NCBI GenBank assembly: GCA_005954745.1
Contig: CP040680.1
Coordinates: 62,001 to 126,000, forward strand
Length of the DNA: 64,000 nucleotides
Reading direction: 5' to 3'
Source of the DNA: Halostella pelagica
Lineage (GTDB): Archaea > Halobacteriota > Halobacteria > Halobacteriales > Natronoarchaeaceae
Made by a program: the position numbers and the translations under genes. Under the pieces are notes generated by a model that worked only from the letters and a program-made list of their open reading frames with translations, was not told the DNA's origin and ran no database searches. Below, piece after piece: positions 44,779 through 52,855 of the stretch (position 1 is the stretch's first letter; each line of letters begins with the position of its first letter).

Positions 44779-45081
44779 TCACCTCTCGGTCGCGCTGCTG
44801 TCGATTTGTTGGTGAGTCACAATCACGAGCCAGAGGAAGATTGCAATGACTGTATAGAGGGCACTCCGGAGCGTGTCAAGGAGTAGGATGTTTGGTTCGA
44901 CGAGAAACAAAACGACGTGGTAAATGATCATCGCGGACATCGTCCCAGAGAGAAGCGCAATAACCGTCCCGAACGGGGATTCACGGAGCACGCGCCAGAA
45001 TAGGAGAGAAAGAAGCCCCGCTGCAGTTCCGCTCACGAGTGCAAAGAGAGCACTCAACGTGTGGAAAGTCGTGTCGACCAT
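44779..45081 (-). CDS. Small membrane protein paired with the winged-helix protein
   Basis: 100 residues with three hydrophobic helices (about 6-27, 38-58, 70-90): TLSALFALVSGTAAGLLSLL, FGTVIALLSGTMSAMIIYHV, LYTVIAIFLWLVIVTH. No known motif. First gene of a two-gene operon with the membrane winged-helix gene 6 nt downstream. Likely a partner or co-sensor. Confidence 0.7.
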   Translation of the reverse strand: MVDTTFHTLSALFALVSGTAAGLLSLLFWRVLRESPFGTVIALLSGTMSAMIIYHVVLFLVEPNILLLDTLRSALYTVIAIFLWLVIVTHQQIDSSATER

Positions 45082-45336
45082 ATCTAGAGTACGGGCCTGA
45101 GTCCCTTGAGTCCAACTGCAGAAGACGAGATCATCTATCCCTCTTCACTCAAGAGCGCTCCTGAGGATGTCTCTAAGTAGAAATTACTAGATAAATTGGC
45201 GGCCTCCGGCTTGTCCTCCTCGGCTTCGCGGCTTAGTATTCTGAATAAAGCAGGCATTATCCCCTATCTCACCAATCTTCAGTTCCGGGTCGGGGAGTGG
45301 ATAACAAAGTCCGATGGGGTCGAAGTCTATACTGCT

Positions 45337-45684
45337 ATGGCTTTGACCGAGATCCCGCACGTTAGCGAGAACGAGAAGATGGCCGAGTGCATTGACAACT
45401 GCCTTGCAGCTGCCCAGGCGTGCGAGTGGTGCGCCGACGAGTGTCTCGGCGACTCAGAGATGGAGGAGTGCGCTCGTCTCTGCCGGGACGTCGCTGACAT
45501 GACGACGTTGCACGCCCGATTCATGGCGCGTAATTCGAACTACAGCCAGCAGCTCGCGACGGCCTGCGCTGACGCGTGCGAGGACTGTGCCGAGGAATGT
45601 GAGCGCCACGATGCCGAACACTGCCAGGTCTGTGCTGAGGTCCTCCGCGACTGCGCTGAAACCTGTCGCGAGATGGCTTCCTGA
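45337..45684 (+). CDS. Four-helix-bundle copper-binding protein (Csp/DUF326-like)
   Basis: 115 residues with 15 Cys spaced i, i+3/4, i+7 along predicted helices (ECIDNCLAAAQACEWCADEC, ACADACEDCAEECERHDAEH, CAEVLRDCAETC). This is the pattern of Csp copper-storage proteins, in which inward-pointing thiolates hold many Cu(I). ATG 45337 starts at MALTEIPHVSENEKMAEC; upstream in-frame sequence is not conserved. No signal peptide, so cytoplasmic. It supports copper or soft-metal handling with the YHS permease. Confidence 0.88.
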   Translation: MALTEIPHVSENEKMAECIDNCLAAAQACEWCADECLGDSEMEECARLCRDVADMTTLHARFMARNSNYSQQLATACADACEDCAEECERHDAEHCQVCAEVLRDCAETCREMAS

Positions 45685-45720
45685 ACAGACCTAGTCGGAA
45701 ACCTGATTCCTGTTCTTTGA

Positions 45721-46090
45721 ATGACGTCCCCTACTCGTTGGATAACGATAGCCATCGGACTACTTGGAGCCTGACTCATGGCCGCTCCGTTTATACTGGA
45801 GGCGCCGCTGGTCAGCGCCTGGAGACGTTGTTGTCGATGGTGCTCTCTCGCTTCTCGCCGGCCACAACTACTCGTGTGAGCGGGAACAGGGAACGCCGAG
45901 TAAGTGGAGCGCTCTCACCTTTCTTGGAGTCTTGCTTCTCTTCGCCCCGTTTGTCTTGAGCGTATCCGGTCAAGCCCGATGGAACGACGTGTTCGTTGGC
46001 GTGCTCGTAACGGAATTTGCTGGATACAACGCGTCCGCAGCACAGCTTGCCGATCTGCGGGTCGGATATCCGTCAATCGATGAGACCTGA
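45721..46090 (+). pseudogene. SPW-repeat membrane protein with stop and frameshift
   Basis: From ATG 45721 the frame reads MTSPTRWITIAIGLLGA, TGA at 45772-45774 where SPW proteins usually have Trp, then LMAAPFILEAPLVSAW. A frameshift near 45825 leads to DVVVDGALSLLAGHNYS, then WSALTFLGVLLLFAPFVLSV, ARWNDVFVGVLVTEFAGYNA and a stop at 46088-46090. Two SPW repeats of paired transmembrane helices are recognisable. Non-functional as written. Confidence 0.65.
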
Positions 46091-46453
46091 GGATCCCTGC
46101 CGAACCCGTCTCCCCCAGCATGTTCGTGCCGCGACTCGCCTCGGACCTCGAGTGTCCGGACGCAATCCGAGGCCGCGGACGTGGCGAACGCCTCGAAGGC
46201 GACAATTCGGACGCACCGCGATACGCTGACCGGGATATTGGAATGACCGCTGCCCGCTGTTTTCTCCAAGGAGAGTGGGCTCATTGGTGAATGAACTGGA
46301 AAGTACTGATGCGCCGAGAGGAATATTCGTGATTTTTCGGGTCGACAGCCATTTTGCTTCTCGTCGATGGTGGGTGGTTAGCCTCGTGTGACCTAATCAG
46401 ACACAGATTGCCTGAACTATATTCGATAGACGATTCTATATCAATCCAGAACA
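46091..46453. promoter_or_regulatory. Intergenic region and VOC gene promoter
   Basis: 363 nt without a recognised gene. The AT-rich end (GAACTATATTCGATAGACG at about 46413-46432) is a likely TATA region 20-35 nt before the VOC start. Confidence 0.4.
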
Positions 46454-46858
46454 ATGGACGCACGACGCATCGACCACGTTCACCTCAAGATTCCGGAGGA
46501 CGAGATAGAGCACGCAATCGAATTCTATCAGGGTCATCTCGGATTTCCACTCGAAAGGTTCGAGGACTACGAGGAGGGCGACACGCCGATTTTCCACTTT
46601 CGGCTCGCACCAGACACAATCATCCACGTTAGACCGACCGAGGAGTTCGTCCACCCCGAGCGAGAGAACTTCGACCACCTCGCAATCATCCTAGATGAGG
46701 ACATCGAAGACGTCAAGCAAGAACTCGAGGACGCCGGCGTCATTATCGAGCGAGAAGGCACGCCTGACGGGGCAACCGGCGAAGCCCCAGCGATCTACGT
46801 TCGAGATCCGTTCGGCTACCTCATCGAACTCAAAGAACCCGTATCAGAGACAGCGTAA
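46454..46858 (+). CDS. VOC family (glyoxalase/dioxygenase-like) protein
   Basis: 134-residue vicinal-oxygen-chelate protein with two beta-alpha-beta-beta-beta modules. The first has IDHVHLKIPEDEIEHAIEFY with the usual metal His; the second has NFDHLAIILDEDIEDVKQEL and ends YVRDPFGYLIELKEP with the metal Glu. It could be a lyase, isomerase or ring-cleavage dioxygenase. Start 44 nt upstream of the glutathione-transferase-like gene, same strand, so possibly cotranscribed in thiol or quinone detoxification. Confidence 0.88.
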   Translation: MDARRIDHVHLKIPEDEIEHAIEFYQGHLGFPLERFEDYEEGDTPIFHFRLAPDTIIHVRPTEEFVHPERENFDHLAIILDEDIEDVKQELEDAGVIIEREGTPDGATGEAPAIYVRDPFGYLIELKEPVSETA

Positions 46859-46902
46859 TCGCCTCACGCCCACGACCATCAACAGAACATAGTTCAGCAC
46901 AC

Positions 46903-47856
46903 ATGGGACGCCTCATCGACGGCCACTGGAAGACATCTGACGAACTGACTGAAAACGACCAGGAGCGGAGTGACGACGGGTTCCGAGAGCGCATCTCTCC
47001 TGACTCACCATATCCTCCGGAATCGGGACGCTATCACCTGTACATCTCCCGGGCCTGTCCATGGGCCCACGGCGTTGTCCTAGTGCGGAAGCTACTGGGC
47101 CTCGAGGATGTCATCTCGATGGACATCGTCGACCCCTACCGCGGCGAGGATGGCTGGCAGTTCTCCCCTGACAAACCCGGCTGTACGCCAGATTCGATCC
47201 ATGGCTCGGACTACCTCCACGAAGTGTACACGGCAGCCGACCCAGAGTACACAGGTGGCGTTACTACGCCAGTTCTCTGGGACCGCGAGACAGAGACTAT
47301 CGTCAATAACGAGTCCATCGAGATCATGGAGACACTCGCGACGGGCTTCGCAGACCAGAGCGACGAGTACGACCTGTATCCAGCAGGAAAGCGCGATCAA
47401 ATCGACGCGGTCGTCGAGAAAATATACGAACCGATCCTTCAGGGGGCGTACACCGCCGGCTTCGCGGACTCTCAGGACACCTACGAGCAAGCGGTCGAGA
47501 CGATGTTCGACGCCCTGGACTACTGGGAGGAGATCCTCGACGACCAGCGATTTCTCGTCGGCGAGTCGCTCACCATCGCGGACCTTCGACTGTTCCCCGC
47601 GCTCGTCCGGTTCGACCCCGTCTACTACACACACTTCAAATGTAACGTTCGACGTCTCGTCGACTATCCCAACCTCTGGGGATACACGCGCGACATTTAT
47701 CAACACGACGGCGTCTCAAAGACGGTTAACCTCGATCACATCAAGAAACACTACTACCGGAGTCATACGGACATCAACCCGACTGGATTCGTCCCAGTCG
47801 GACCGAATATCGATTTTACGATGCCTCACGGTCGCAAACGAATAGGGAGTGAGTGA
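46903..47856 (+). CDS. Glutathionyl-hydroquinone reductase-like (Xi-class GST)
   Basis: 317 residues. The N-terminal thioredoxin-like domain has the active-site motif RACPWAHG with Cys52, diagnostic of the YqjG/Ecm4 Xi class that reduces glutathionyl-hydroquinones. VVTTPVLWD-like cis-Pro region (GVTTPVLWDRETETIVNNES) and helical C-terminal domain with GESLTIADLRLFPALVRFDP and NLWGYTRDIYQ follow. Haloarchaea generally make gamma-glutamylcysteine instead of glutathione, so the thiol partner here may differ. Full length, sound start. Confidence 0.9.
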   Translation: MGRLIDGHWKTSDELTENDQERSDDGFRERISPDSPYPPESGRYHLYISRACPWAHGVVLVRKLLGLEDVISMDIVDPYRGEDGWQFSPDKPGCTPDSIHGSDYLHEVYTAADPEYTGGVTTPVLWDRETETIVNNESIEIMETLATGFADQSDEYDLYPAGKRDQIDAVVEKIYEPILQGAYTAGFADSQDTYEQAVETMFDALDYWEEILDDQRFLVGESLTIADLRLFPALVRFDPVYYTHFKCNVRRLVDYPNLWGYTRDIYQHDGVSKTVNLDHIKKHYYRSHTDINPTGFVPVGPNIDFTMPHGRKRIGSE

Positions 47857-47902
47857 CATCGGTCCAACGAGTCCCTAAGTTACCAGAGAGAGAAGCGCTC
47901 AT

Positions 47903-49342
47903 ATGAACCGTTCCAACTCGCCCGAAACGGGATTCATCGATCCGCGTGGGGATAACGCCGAAGCCATCCGGGATCTCACCGAGGACGTACTCGATCAGCT
48001 CCTCGAACAGCTCGGAGCGGCCGAAAAACGGTCGCCGTTACCTGCCGAGTCGACCGCCCCTGTGGGGGCGATCCCAGAATCACCACGCTCCCAGACCGAC
48101 GTTCTCGATGCCCTCGAGACGATCGTTGCGGGATCGATGAACCCCGCTCATCCGGGATATATCGGTCATATGGATACGATGCCGACTACGGTGTCGGTAC
48201 TGGGTGACCTCGTCGCATCGGCGGTCAACAACAATATGTTGAGCGTGGAGATGTCGCCAGTATTCTCGGAACTCGAGGTTCAGTTGACCGAGACCATCGC
48301 CAGCGAATTCGGCCTCGGCCCCAACGCCGGCGGAGTCCTCGCCAGCGGGGGGTCACTCGCGAACCTACATGCCCTCTCGGTCGCTCGGAACAAGGCATTC
48401 GATGTTCACGAGGGTGGGATCGCCGGACTGGATGGTGAGCCAGTGTTGTTCGCATCACAGGTGGCACACACCTCCCTACAGAAAGCCGCGATGCTACTGG
48501 GGCTCGGGACCGACGCCGTCATCGCCGTCGAAACGGACGCGAACTCTCGAATGAAGCCGAGCGCGCTGAACCAGGCAGTCGAACAGGCCGAACAAAACGG
48601 TCGCGCGCCGTTCTGTGTCGTCGCGACCGCTGGCACAACCACGACTGGGAACATTGATCCGCTCCCGGCGATTCGTGATGTAGTCGATGAGCATGCCCTG
48701 TGGTTCCACGTCGACGCGGCCTACGGCGGGGCCCTCGTCTTCTCTGAAGCCGAACGGGACCGACTTGATGGAATCGAGGAGGCCGACTCAGTGACGTTCA
48801 ACCCCCAGAAATGGTGTTATGTTGCGAAGACATGCGCGATGACGTTGTTCGCCGATTTGGACATCTTGCAGCAGGATTTCAGGGTTGGGGCACCGTATAT
48901 GCGCGGCGACGATGCGATTCCGAACCTCGGTGAACTGAGCGTCCAAGGGACCCGGCGGGCGGAGGTTCTGAAACTTTGGCTTACCTTCCAGCATCTCGGT
49001 CGTGAGGGACTCGGACAGTTGATCGACGAAAGCTATCGCCTGACGGCTGTGATTCGCGACCGCGTCACTGACCAGAATGCGCTGGAGCTGGCCAGCGAGC
49101 CAGAGATGAACATCGTCTGTTTCCGTGCCGCGCCCGATTGGTGTCCACCGGACGAGCGAGATGCACTCAACGGACGGCTCCAGCGCTACCTGCTCTCCAA
49201 ACAGGACGTCTTTGTCTCGCTACCGACCTATCGGGACACACGGTGGCTCCGAGTCGTCCTATTGAACCCGTTCACAGACAAAACGACGCTTGATCGACTG
49301 TTCGACGGAATTGGTTCGTTCCTAGAGGCTGAACGTCCGTAG
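47903..49342 (+). CDS. PLP-dependent group II decarboxylase
   Basis: 479-residue pyridoxal-phosphate enzyme of the aromatic-amino-acid/glutamate decarboxylase type. HPGYIGHM and GVLASGGSLANLHAL start the PLP domain; His189 (VAHTSLQKAAML) stacks on PLP, Asp271 (HVDAAYGGALVF) pairs with its nitrogen, and Lys303 in FNPQKWCYV forms the Schiff base. Might make a polyamine, amine or beta-alanine-type product. It begins 46 nt after the GST-like gene; the same transcription unit is plausible. Confidence 0.92.
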   Translation: MNRSNSPETGFIDPRGDNAEAIRDLTEDVLDQLLEQLGAAEKRSPLPAESTAPVGAIPESPRSQTDVLDALETIVAGSMNPAHPGYIGHMDTMPTTVSVLGDLVASAVNNNMLSVEMSPVFSELEVQLTETIASEFGLGPNAGGVLASGGSLANLHALSVARNKAFDVHEGGIAGLDGEPVLFASQVAHTSLQKAAMLLGLGTDAVIAVETDANSRMKPSALNQAVEQAEQNGRAPFCVVATAGTTTTGNIDPLPAIRDVVDEHALWFHVDAAYGGALVFSEAERDRLDGIEEADSVTFNPQKWCYVAKTCAMTLFADLDILQQDFRVGAPYMRGDDAIPNLGELSVQGTRRAEVLKLWLTFQHLGREGLGQLIDESYRLTAVIRDRVTDQNALELASEPEMNIVCFRAAPDWCPPDERDALNGRLQRYLLSKQDVFVSLPTYRDTRWLRVVLLNPFTDKTTLDRLFDGIGSFLEAERP

Positions 49343-49544
49343 CCTACTGGAGATGACCTCATGAGCGATACCAACTTACTTCCCGATTCAGCCATTCCCG
49401 TTTGCTCATCTAAATATAGAAGTCGCGCTACCAGCTACTATAAAGACGTAAATCACTTGCACAGCCGGTACGCTCATCAGTATCTGAGCGGCACAAGACG
49501 ACCCAAGACAAACGCTTACATCGGAGGACTACCGTATAGCTGGT

Positions 49545-49937
49545 ATGGTTCCAGCGCCCGACGAGGAGATCGATGACAATCTCCGAGAGGTTCGCGAACT
49601 CACGCCAAACGCATGTGCAGGTGTCCAATCACTTGATCAGTTCGGGACCAAGTGGCGGCTTCGGATTCTGTACAACCTGTTCGATGGCGACCATCGATTT
49701 AACGAGTTGAAACGAGCATCCGGAGCGAGTTCGTACACACTTTCTCGAGTCCTCGAATCACTCGAAGAGGACAGGATCGTCGATCGCCGTGTCGAGGAAG
49801 GCCCACCCGTCGCGACCCACTACAGCCTGACTGAGAAAGGTGCGGCACTCGAACCAGTGTTCGCTGCAATCGACGAGTGGAATGCAGAGTGGGTCGGTGA
49901 GCCGGACACAAACCCGGCTGAATCGCCTGACGTTTAG
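49545..49937 (+). CDS. HxlR-family winged-helix transcriptional regulator
   Basis: 130-residue DUF24/HxlR protein. Core FGTKWRLRILYNLFDGDHRF, NELKRASGASSYTLSRVLES, then the wing DRIVDRRVEEGPPVATHYSL and TEKGAALEPVFAAIDEW. HxlR proteins commonly sense thiol-reactive or electrophilic signals; only weak Cys content here (one N-terminal Cys in PNACAGVQ). It follows the VOC-GST-decarboxylase set by 200 nt and may control it. Confidence 0.9.
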   Translation: MVPAPDEEIDDNLREVRELTPNACAGVQSLDQFGTKWRLRILYNLFDGDHRFNELKRASGASSYTLSRVLESLEEDRIVDRRVEEGPPVATHYSLTEKGAALEPVFAAIDEWNAEWVGEPDTNPAESPDV

Positions 49938-50360
49938 TCTACTCCTCGAGGGCGTGGGGGGCGACCGCAAGTTTTCCGAGGCCGCCTTGATTGGCGATCA
50001 ATGGCCCTCACTTCCCGACGCGGTGTGGCTGGTTCCAGCGATGGCGCTGAGCGAATCCACTGGCGAGACCGCGGCAACTGATCTGGGAGTGCCGGGTGTG
50101 TGGCTCGGTTCGCTACGGCCCCAGTCTCGAGTAGCGCCAGTGCTGGCCATCGATTAACCAACACCCTGCGAGTGTTGTCGAGGTTCGTTGGTTAAGGCAG
50201 CGAGCACCTGCAAGCTCGACGCCAGTCTCGATGGGAAGTCTTTCCGCGCCGGCGAGCAGTGAGGAGCTTCCGATGGAGCAAGAGTTCAAACAGGGCTAAT
50301 GCATCGTGTGCTCAGCAATCCAAAACAAGAACCGGATCTGGTCTGGTAGTTGCTCATCAG
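49938..50360. other. Region without confident gene
   Basis: About 420 nt between the HxlR gene and the SHOCT gene. Forward and reverse frames across 49934-50160 show no motif. A remnant is possible; no RNA gene seen. Confidence 0.35.
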
Positions 50361-50705
50361 TTATTCCTCAAGTCGGTGACGACGCTCTTCGAATTCCTCC
50401 TCGGAGATCTCTCCACGAGCGTACCGGGAGCGTAGCGTCGACAATGCAGTGTCCGTGTCAGATCGCTCAGTAGCCGGTGTACGTCCGTGTGCGTAGACTG
50501 TATAGCCGACGATGAGCACCACACTCAGTAAGATTAGCGACCAAATGAGGGGCCACCAGCCGAAGCCACTCATCCCGCCGCCCATCCCACCCATTCCACC
50601 AGAGTGACCACCGCCGGACTGTGCGCTGGCAATCCCGGTAAATGCGATCAATAGGACGGAGCCAACAGTACTACGAACGATGGTGGTAGTGAACTTGGAG
50701 GTCAT
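50361..50705 (-). CDS. Secreted/membrane protein with SHOCT domain
   Basis: 114 residues: N-terminal hydrophobic segment (signal or anchor, STVGSVLLIAFTGIASAQS), a Gly/Met/His-rich stretch (GGGHSGGMGGMGGGMSGFGW), one transmembrane helix (LIWSLILLSVVLIVGYTVYA) and a SHOCT tail LSTLRSRYARGEISEEEFEE. Its ATG overlaps the thioredoxin reductase stop by 4 nt, so it is the third gene of the trx-trxB operon. Same design as 41432-41803. Confidence 0.8.
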   Translation of the reverse strand: MTSKFTTTIVRSTVGSVLLIAFTGIASAQSGGGHSGGMGGMGGGMSGFGWWPLIWSLILLSVVLIVGYTVYAHGRTPATERSDTDTALSTLRSRYARGEISEEEFEERRHRLEE

Positions 50706-51748
50706 GGAACAGATTGTTCCTTTGTGACTGTCGCTGGAACGGCCGAGTCACTCGCGTCCTGAAGCGCCTCAAGGAATTCCTCGGCATCGAGGGCAGCCAT
50801 ACTTCCGGTGCCGGCGGACGTGATCGCCTGTCGGTAGCGCGGGTCAGCAACGTCGCCAGCTGCGAACACTCCTTCGACGGCCGTCCGGGCTGTGGGCCGA
50901 CCAGCGGCGTCGTTTCGCGTGAAGATGTAGCCGTTCTCGTCCCGTTCGACGCCGGTGCCGTCGAGGAACTGCGTATTCGGGGTGTGGCCGACGGCGTAGA
51001 ACACGCCCCCAACGTCGACTGTCTCTCGTTCGACGTCGACACCGGACTCGGCTTTCTTTCTGGGATATCCCTCGGGATGGGAGACGAGCGTGGCGCCGGT
51101 AACGCCCTCCTCTTGCGAGCCGTGGATTGCTTCGAGCTCCGTGTTCCAGCGGAACTGGACATCCTTGTGGTCGCGAGCACGGTCGGCCATGATCTCCGAT
51201 GCTCGCAGCTCTTCGCGGCGGTGAACGACCGTCACCGAGTCGGCGAATTTCGCGAGGAACAACGCTTCCTCCATCGCGCTGTCGCCGCCACCAACGACGA
51301 GAACGTCGTCGCCGCGGTGGAACGCGCCGTCACAGGTCGCACACGTCGACAGCCCGTGCCCCATCAGTTCGTCCTCGTTTTCGGCGCCGACCCAACGCGC
51401 GCTCGCGCCGGTCGCGACGATCAGCGACCGTGTGTAGATCGTGTCCCCGATCGACAGCGACAGCTCGAGGAGTTGGTCGTCCACATCCGCGTCCTCGATG
51501 CGGCCGTGTCGGAACTCCGCGCCGAACTGCTCGGCCTGCTCCTTCCCGCGTTGGATCAGATCCATGCCGCCGACGCCGTCGGGGAACCCGAGGTAGTTCT
51601 CGACATCGGTCGTCAGTGTGAGCTGCCCGCCCGGTTCGTCGCCCTCGAGGACGAGTGGGTCGAGATCGGCACGTGCGGCGTAGACCGCCGCCGAGAGACC
51701 GGCGACGCCTGACCCAGCAATGACGAGGTCGTGGATGTCCTCGGTCAT
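50702..51748 (-). CDS. trxB: Thioredoxin reductase
   Basis: FAD/NADPH-dependent enzyme that keeps thioredoxin reduced. GSGVAGLSA at 12-20 binds FAD; the redox-active pair is C136-A-T-C139 in STCATCDGAF; GGGDSAMEEALFLAKF binds the pyridine nucleotide; AVEGVFAAGDVADPRYRQAI completes FAD binding. 348 residues, with a slightly long C-terminus. It begins one base after the thioredoxin stop and overlaps the SHOCT gene, so all three are coupled. Cofactor preference (NADPH or NADH) is not settled; many archaeal enzymes deviate. Confidence 0.94.
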   Translation of the reverse strand: MTEDIHDLVIAGSGVAGLSAAVYAARADLDPLVLEGDEPGGQLTLTTDVENYLGFPDGVGGMDLIQRGKEQAEQFGAEFRHGRIEDADVDDQLLELSLSIGDTIYTRSLIVATGASARWVGAENEDELMGHGLSTCATCDGAFHRGDDVLVVGGGDSAMEEALFLAKFADSVTVVHRREELRASEIMADRARDHKDVQFRWNTELEAIHGSQEEGVTGATLVSHPEGYPRKKAESGVDVERETVDVGGVFYAVGHTPNTQFLDGTGVERDENGYIFTRNDAAGRPTARTAVEGVFAAGDVADPRYRQAITSAGTGSMAALDAEEFLEALQDASDSAVPATVTKEQSVP

Positions 51749-52108
51749 TTATTCGATGTAGGTCTCGATGAGCGTTCGGAGTTGGTCCTCAGCTTGGAGA
51801 CCGACAATTTCCTTGACCTGTTCGCCGCCGGCGAACAGGACGAGGGTGGGAACCCCCCGGACACCGTAGGCGGTGGCGAGTTGCTGGTTGGCATCAACGT
51901 CGACTTTCGCCACAGTCGCGTCGGTCTCGGCGGCGAGCGTCTCGACGATCGGTTCGAGCATCTGGCACGGCCCACACCAGTCGGCGTAGAAGTCCGTGAG
52001 CACGACCTCGTTCTCTGCAACAATGTCATCGAGTTGGGACTGACCGTCGACGTGGAGCGGTTCGTTCGTGGACGCGGTGCCAGCGTCGGATGCAGTATCA
52101 GTTGCCAT
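51749..52108 (-). CDS. trxA: Thioredoxin (WCGPC)
   Basis: 119-residue thioredoxin with active site ADWCGPCQM (C45, C48) and VRGVPTLVLFAGGEQVKEIV carrying the cis-Pro. A 20-residue Ser/Thr-rich leader precedes the fold. ATG at 52108 is taken as start (a TTG lies one codon upstream). It heads a trxA-trxB-SHOCT operon. Its promoter at 52131-52167 carries the shared sulfur-region motif with TTA at -24 to -29, fitting a leaderless mRNA. Confidence 0.94.
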   Translation of the reverse strand: MATDTASDAGTASTNEPLHVDGQSQLDDIVAENEVVLTDFYADWCGPCQMLEPIVETLAAETDATVAKVDVDANQQLATAYGVRGVPTLVLFAGGEQVKEIVGLQAEDQLRTLIETYIE

Positions 52109-52111
52109 CAA

Positions 52112-52122
52112 CAGTACGTATG
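52112..52122. promoter_or_regulatory. CAGTACGTATG candidate operator by the thioredoxin start
   Basis: CAGTACGTATG immediately upstream of the thioredoxin ATG. The related CAGTACGTACG lies upstream of the HTH gene at 52687-52697 on the other strand. The core TACGTA is self-complementary. Possible binding site of the neighbouring regulator; based on two occurrences only. Confidence 0.3.
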
Positions 52123-52130
52123 CACCAGCG

Positions 52131-52167
52131 CTAATTAAGAGTTTTGGGAAAGATATGCAATACTATT
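52131..52167 (-). promoter_or_regulatory. Shared composite promoter, site 1 (thioredoxin operon)
   Basis: Reverse strand: ATAGTATTG, then 9 nt, CCCAA, then 5 nt, TTA (in CTTAATTAG). The TTA element is 24-29 nt upstream of the ATG 52108 and acts as TATA; CCCAAAA sits where the BRE is expected; ATAGTATTG would be an upstream operator or activator site. Same arrangement at 54142-54178 and 61649-61685. Confidence 0.6.
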
Positions 52168-52268
52168 CAGGATAGTCTGTCTGCCGAAATACTGATCGGA
52201 ACCCAAGATCGCGCAAAATTCTGCTCCCGAGATGAGTCTTAGGATCAGAGATAGAGAGAAGTAGGGCG

Positions 52269-52673
52269 TTAGCTTTCGGCTACAGGAGCCGCAGTTTCGG
52301 TCTGTTCGTACTTGGTTTCGAACTCCTGGATGAGCTGCCCCATCTTCGCGTACCAGTCGTTGAGCAGGCGTTGCATGTCATCGGCGATCTTGGAGGGGTC
52401 AGTCGGCGAGTAGACGTGGTAGTAGCCACCCTGGTCGTAGTTGATCTGGTCTTTTTCGATGAACCCGGTCTGCAGCAGCCGTTGGACGGCACGGTAGGCC
52501 GTCGAGCGCTCACGGTCGACCGTGTCGGCGATTTCGTCGACAGTCAGCGGTTCTTCGGACTCGACGAGCGCCTGGAAGCACTCCTTATCGAGTTCTTTGA
52601 GACCGTGGAAACACTCCAGCAGCCCTTCGCACACCATGTCCCGACGGAGCTGTTCAGACATCGAATCTGGCAT
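52269..52673 (-). CDS. TrmB/HTH-type transcriptional regulator
   Basis: 134-residue protein with a winged helix: LDKECFQALVESEEPLTVDE, IADTVDRERSTAYRAVQRLL, QTGFIEKDQINYDQGGYYHV, followed by a helical dimerisation tail. Resembles the DNA-binding part of TrmB-like or GbsR-like haloarchaeal regulators without a ligand domain. Three Cys (residues about 15, 21, 31) near the N-terminus could sense redox or sulfur species, which is inference. It sits between the thioredoxin and TSUP units, both of which carry the shared promoter motif, so it is the best candidate regulator. Confidence 0.8.
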   Translation of the reverse strand: MPDSMSEQLRRDMVCEGLLECFHGLKELDKECFQALVESEEPLTVDEIADTVDRERSTAYRAVQRLLQTGFIEKDQINYDQGGYYHVYSPTDPSKIADDMQRLLNDWYAKMGQLIQEFETKYEQTETAAPVAES

Positions 52674-52685
52674 TGTTATCGAAAC

Positions 52686-52697
52686 TACGTACGTACT
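52686..52697. promoter_or_regulatory. TACGTACGTA palindrome upstream of the HTH gene
   Basis: Ten-base palindrome TACGTACGTA (52686-52695) inside CAGTACGTACG on the reverse strand, 14-24 nt upstream of the HTH start. A similar 11-mer precedes thioredoxin. Possible autoregulatory operator. Confidence 0.35.
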
Positions 52698-52855
52698 GAG
52701 CCATTAAAAGACTTTTGCGCAGTTCGCACAATTTCGCGGTGAACCAAGAGAGGTAAACAAAAAAAGGTGTAAACAGCTACTCGTCACTCTGGGGATATCC
52801 AGGGAGTAAACAACCAAATCAACCCGACCGGGCAGCAGGTTGGCGCAAAAACAGA

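Noticed and set aside
50714-51712. 332-codon forward open frame
   Set aside because: Antisense of thioredoxin reductase, which has all FAD and redox motifs.
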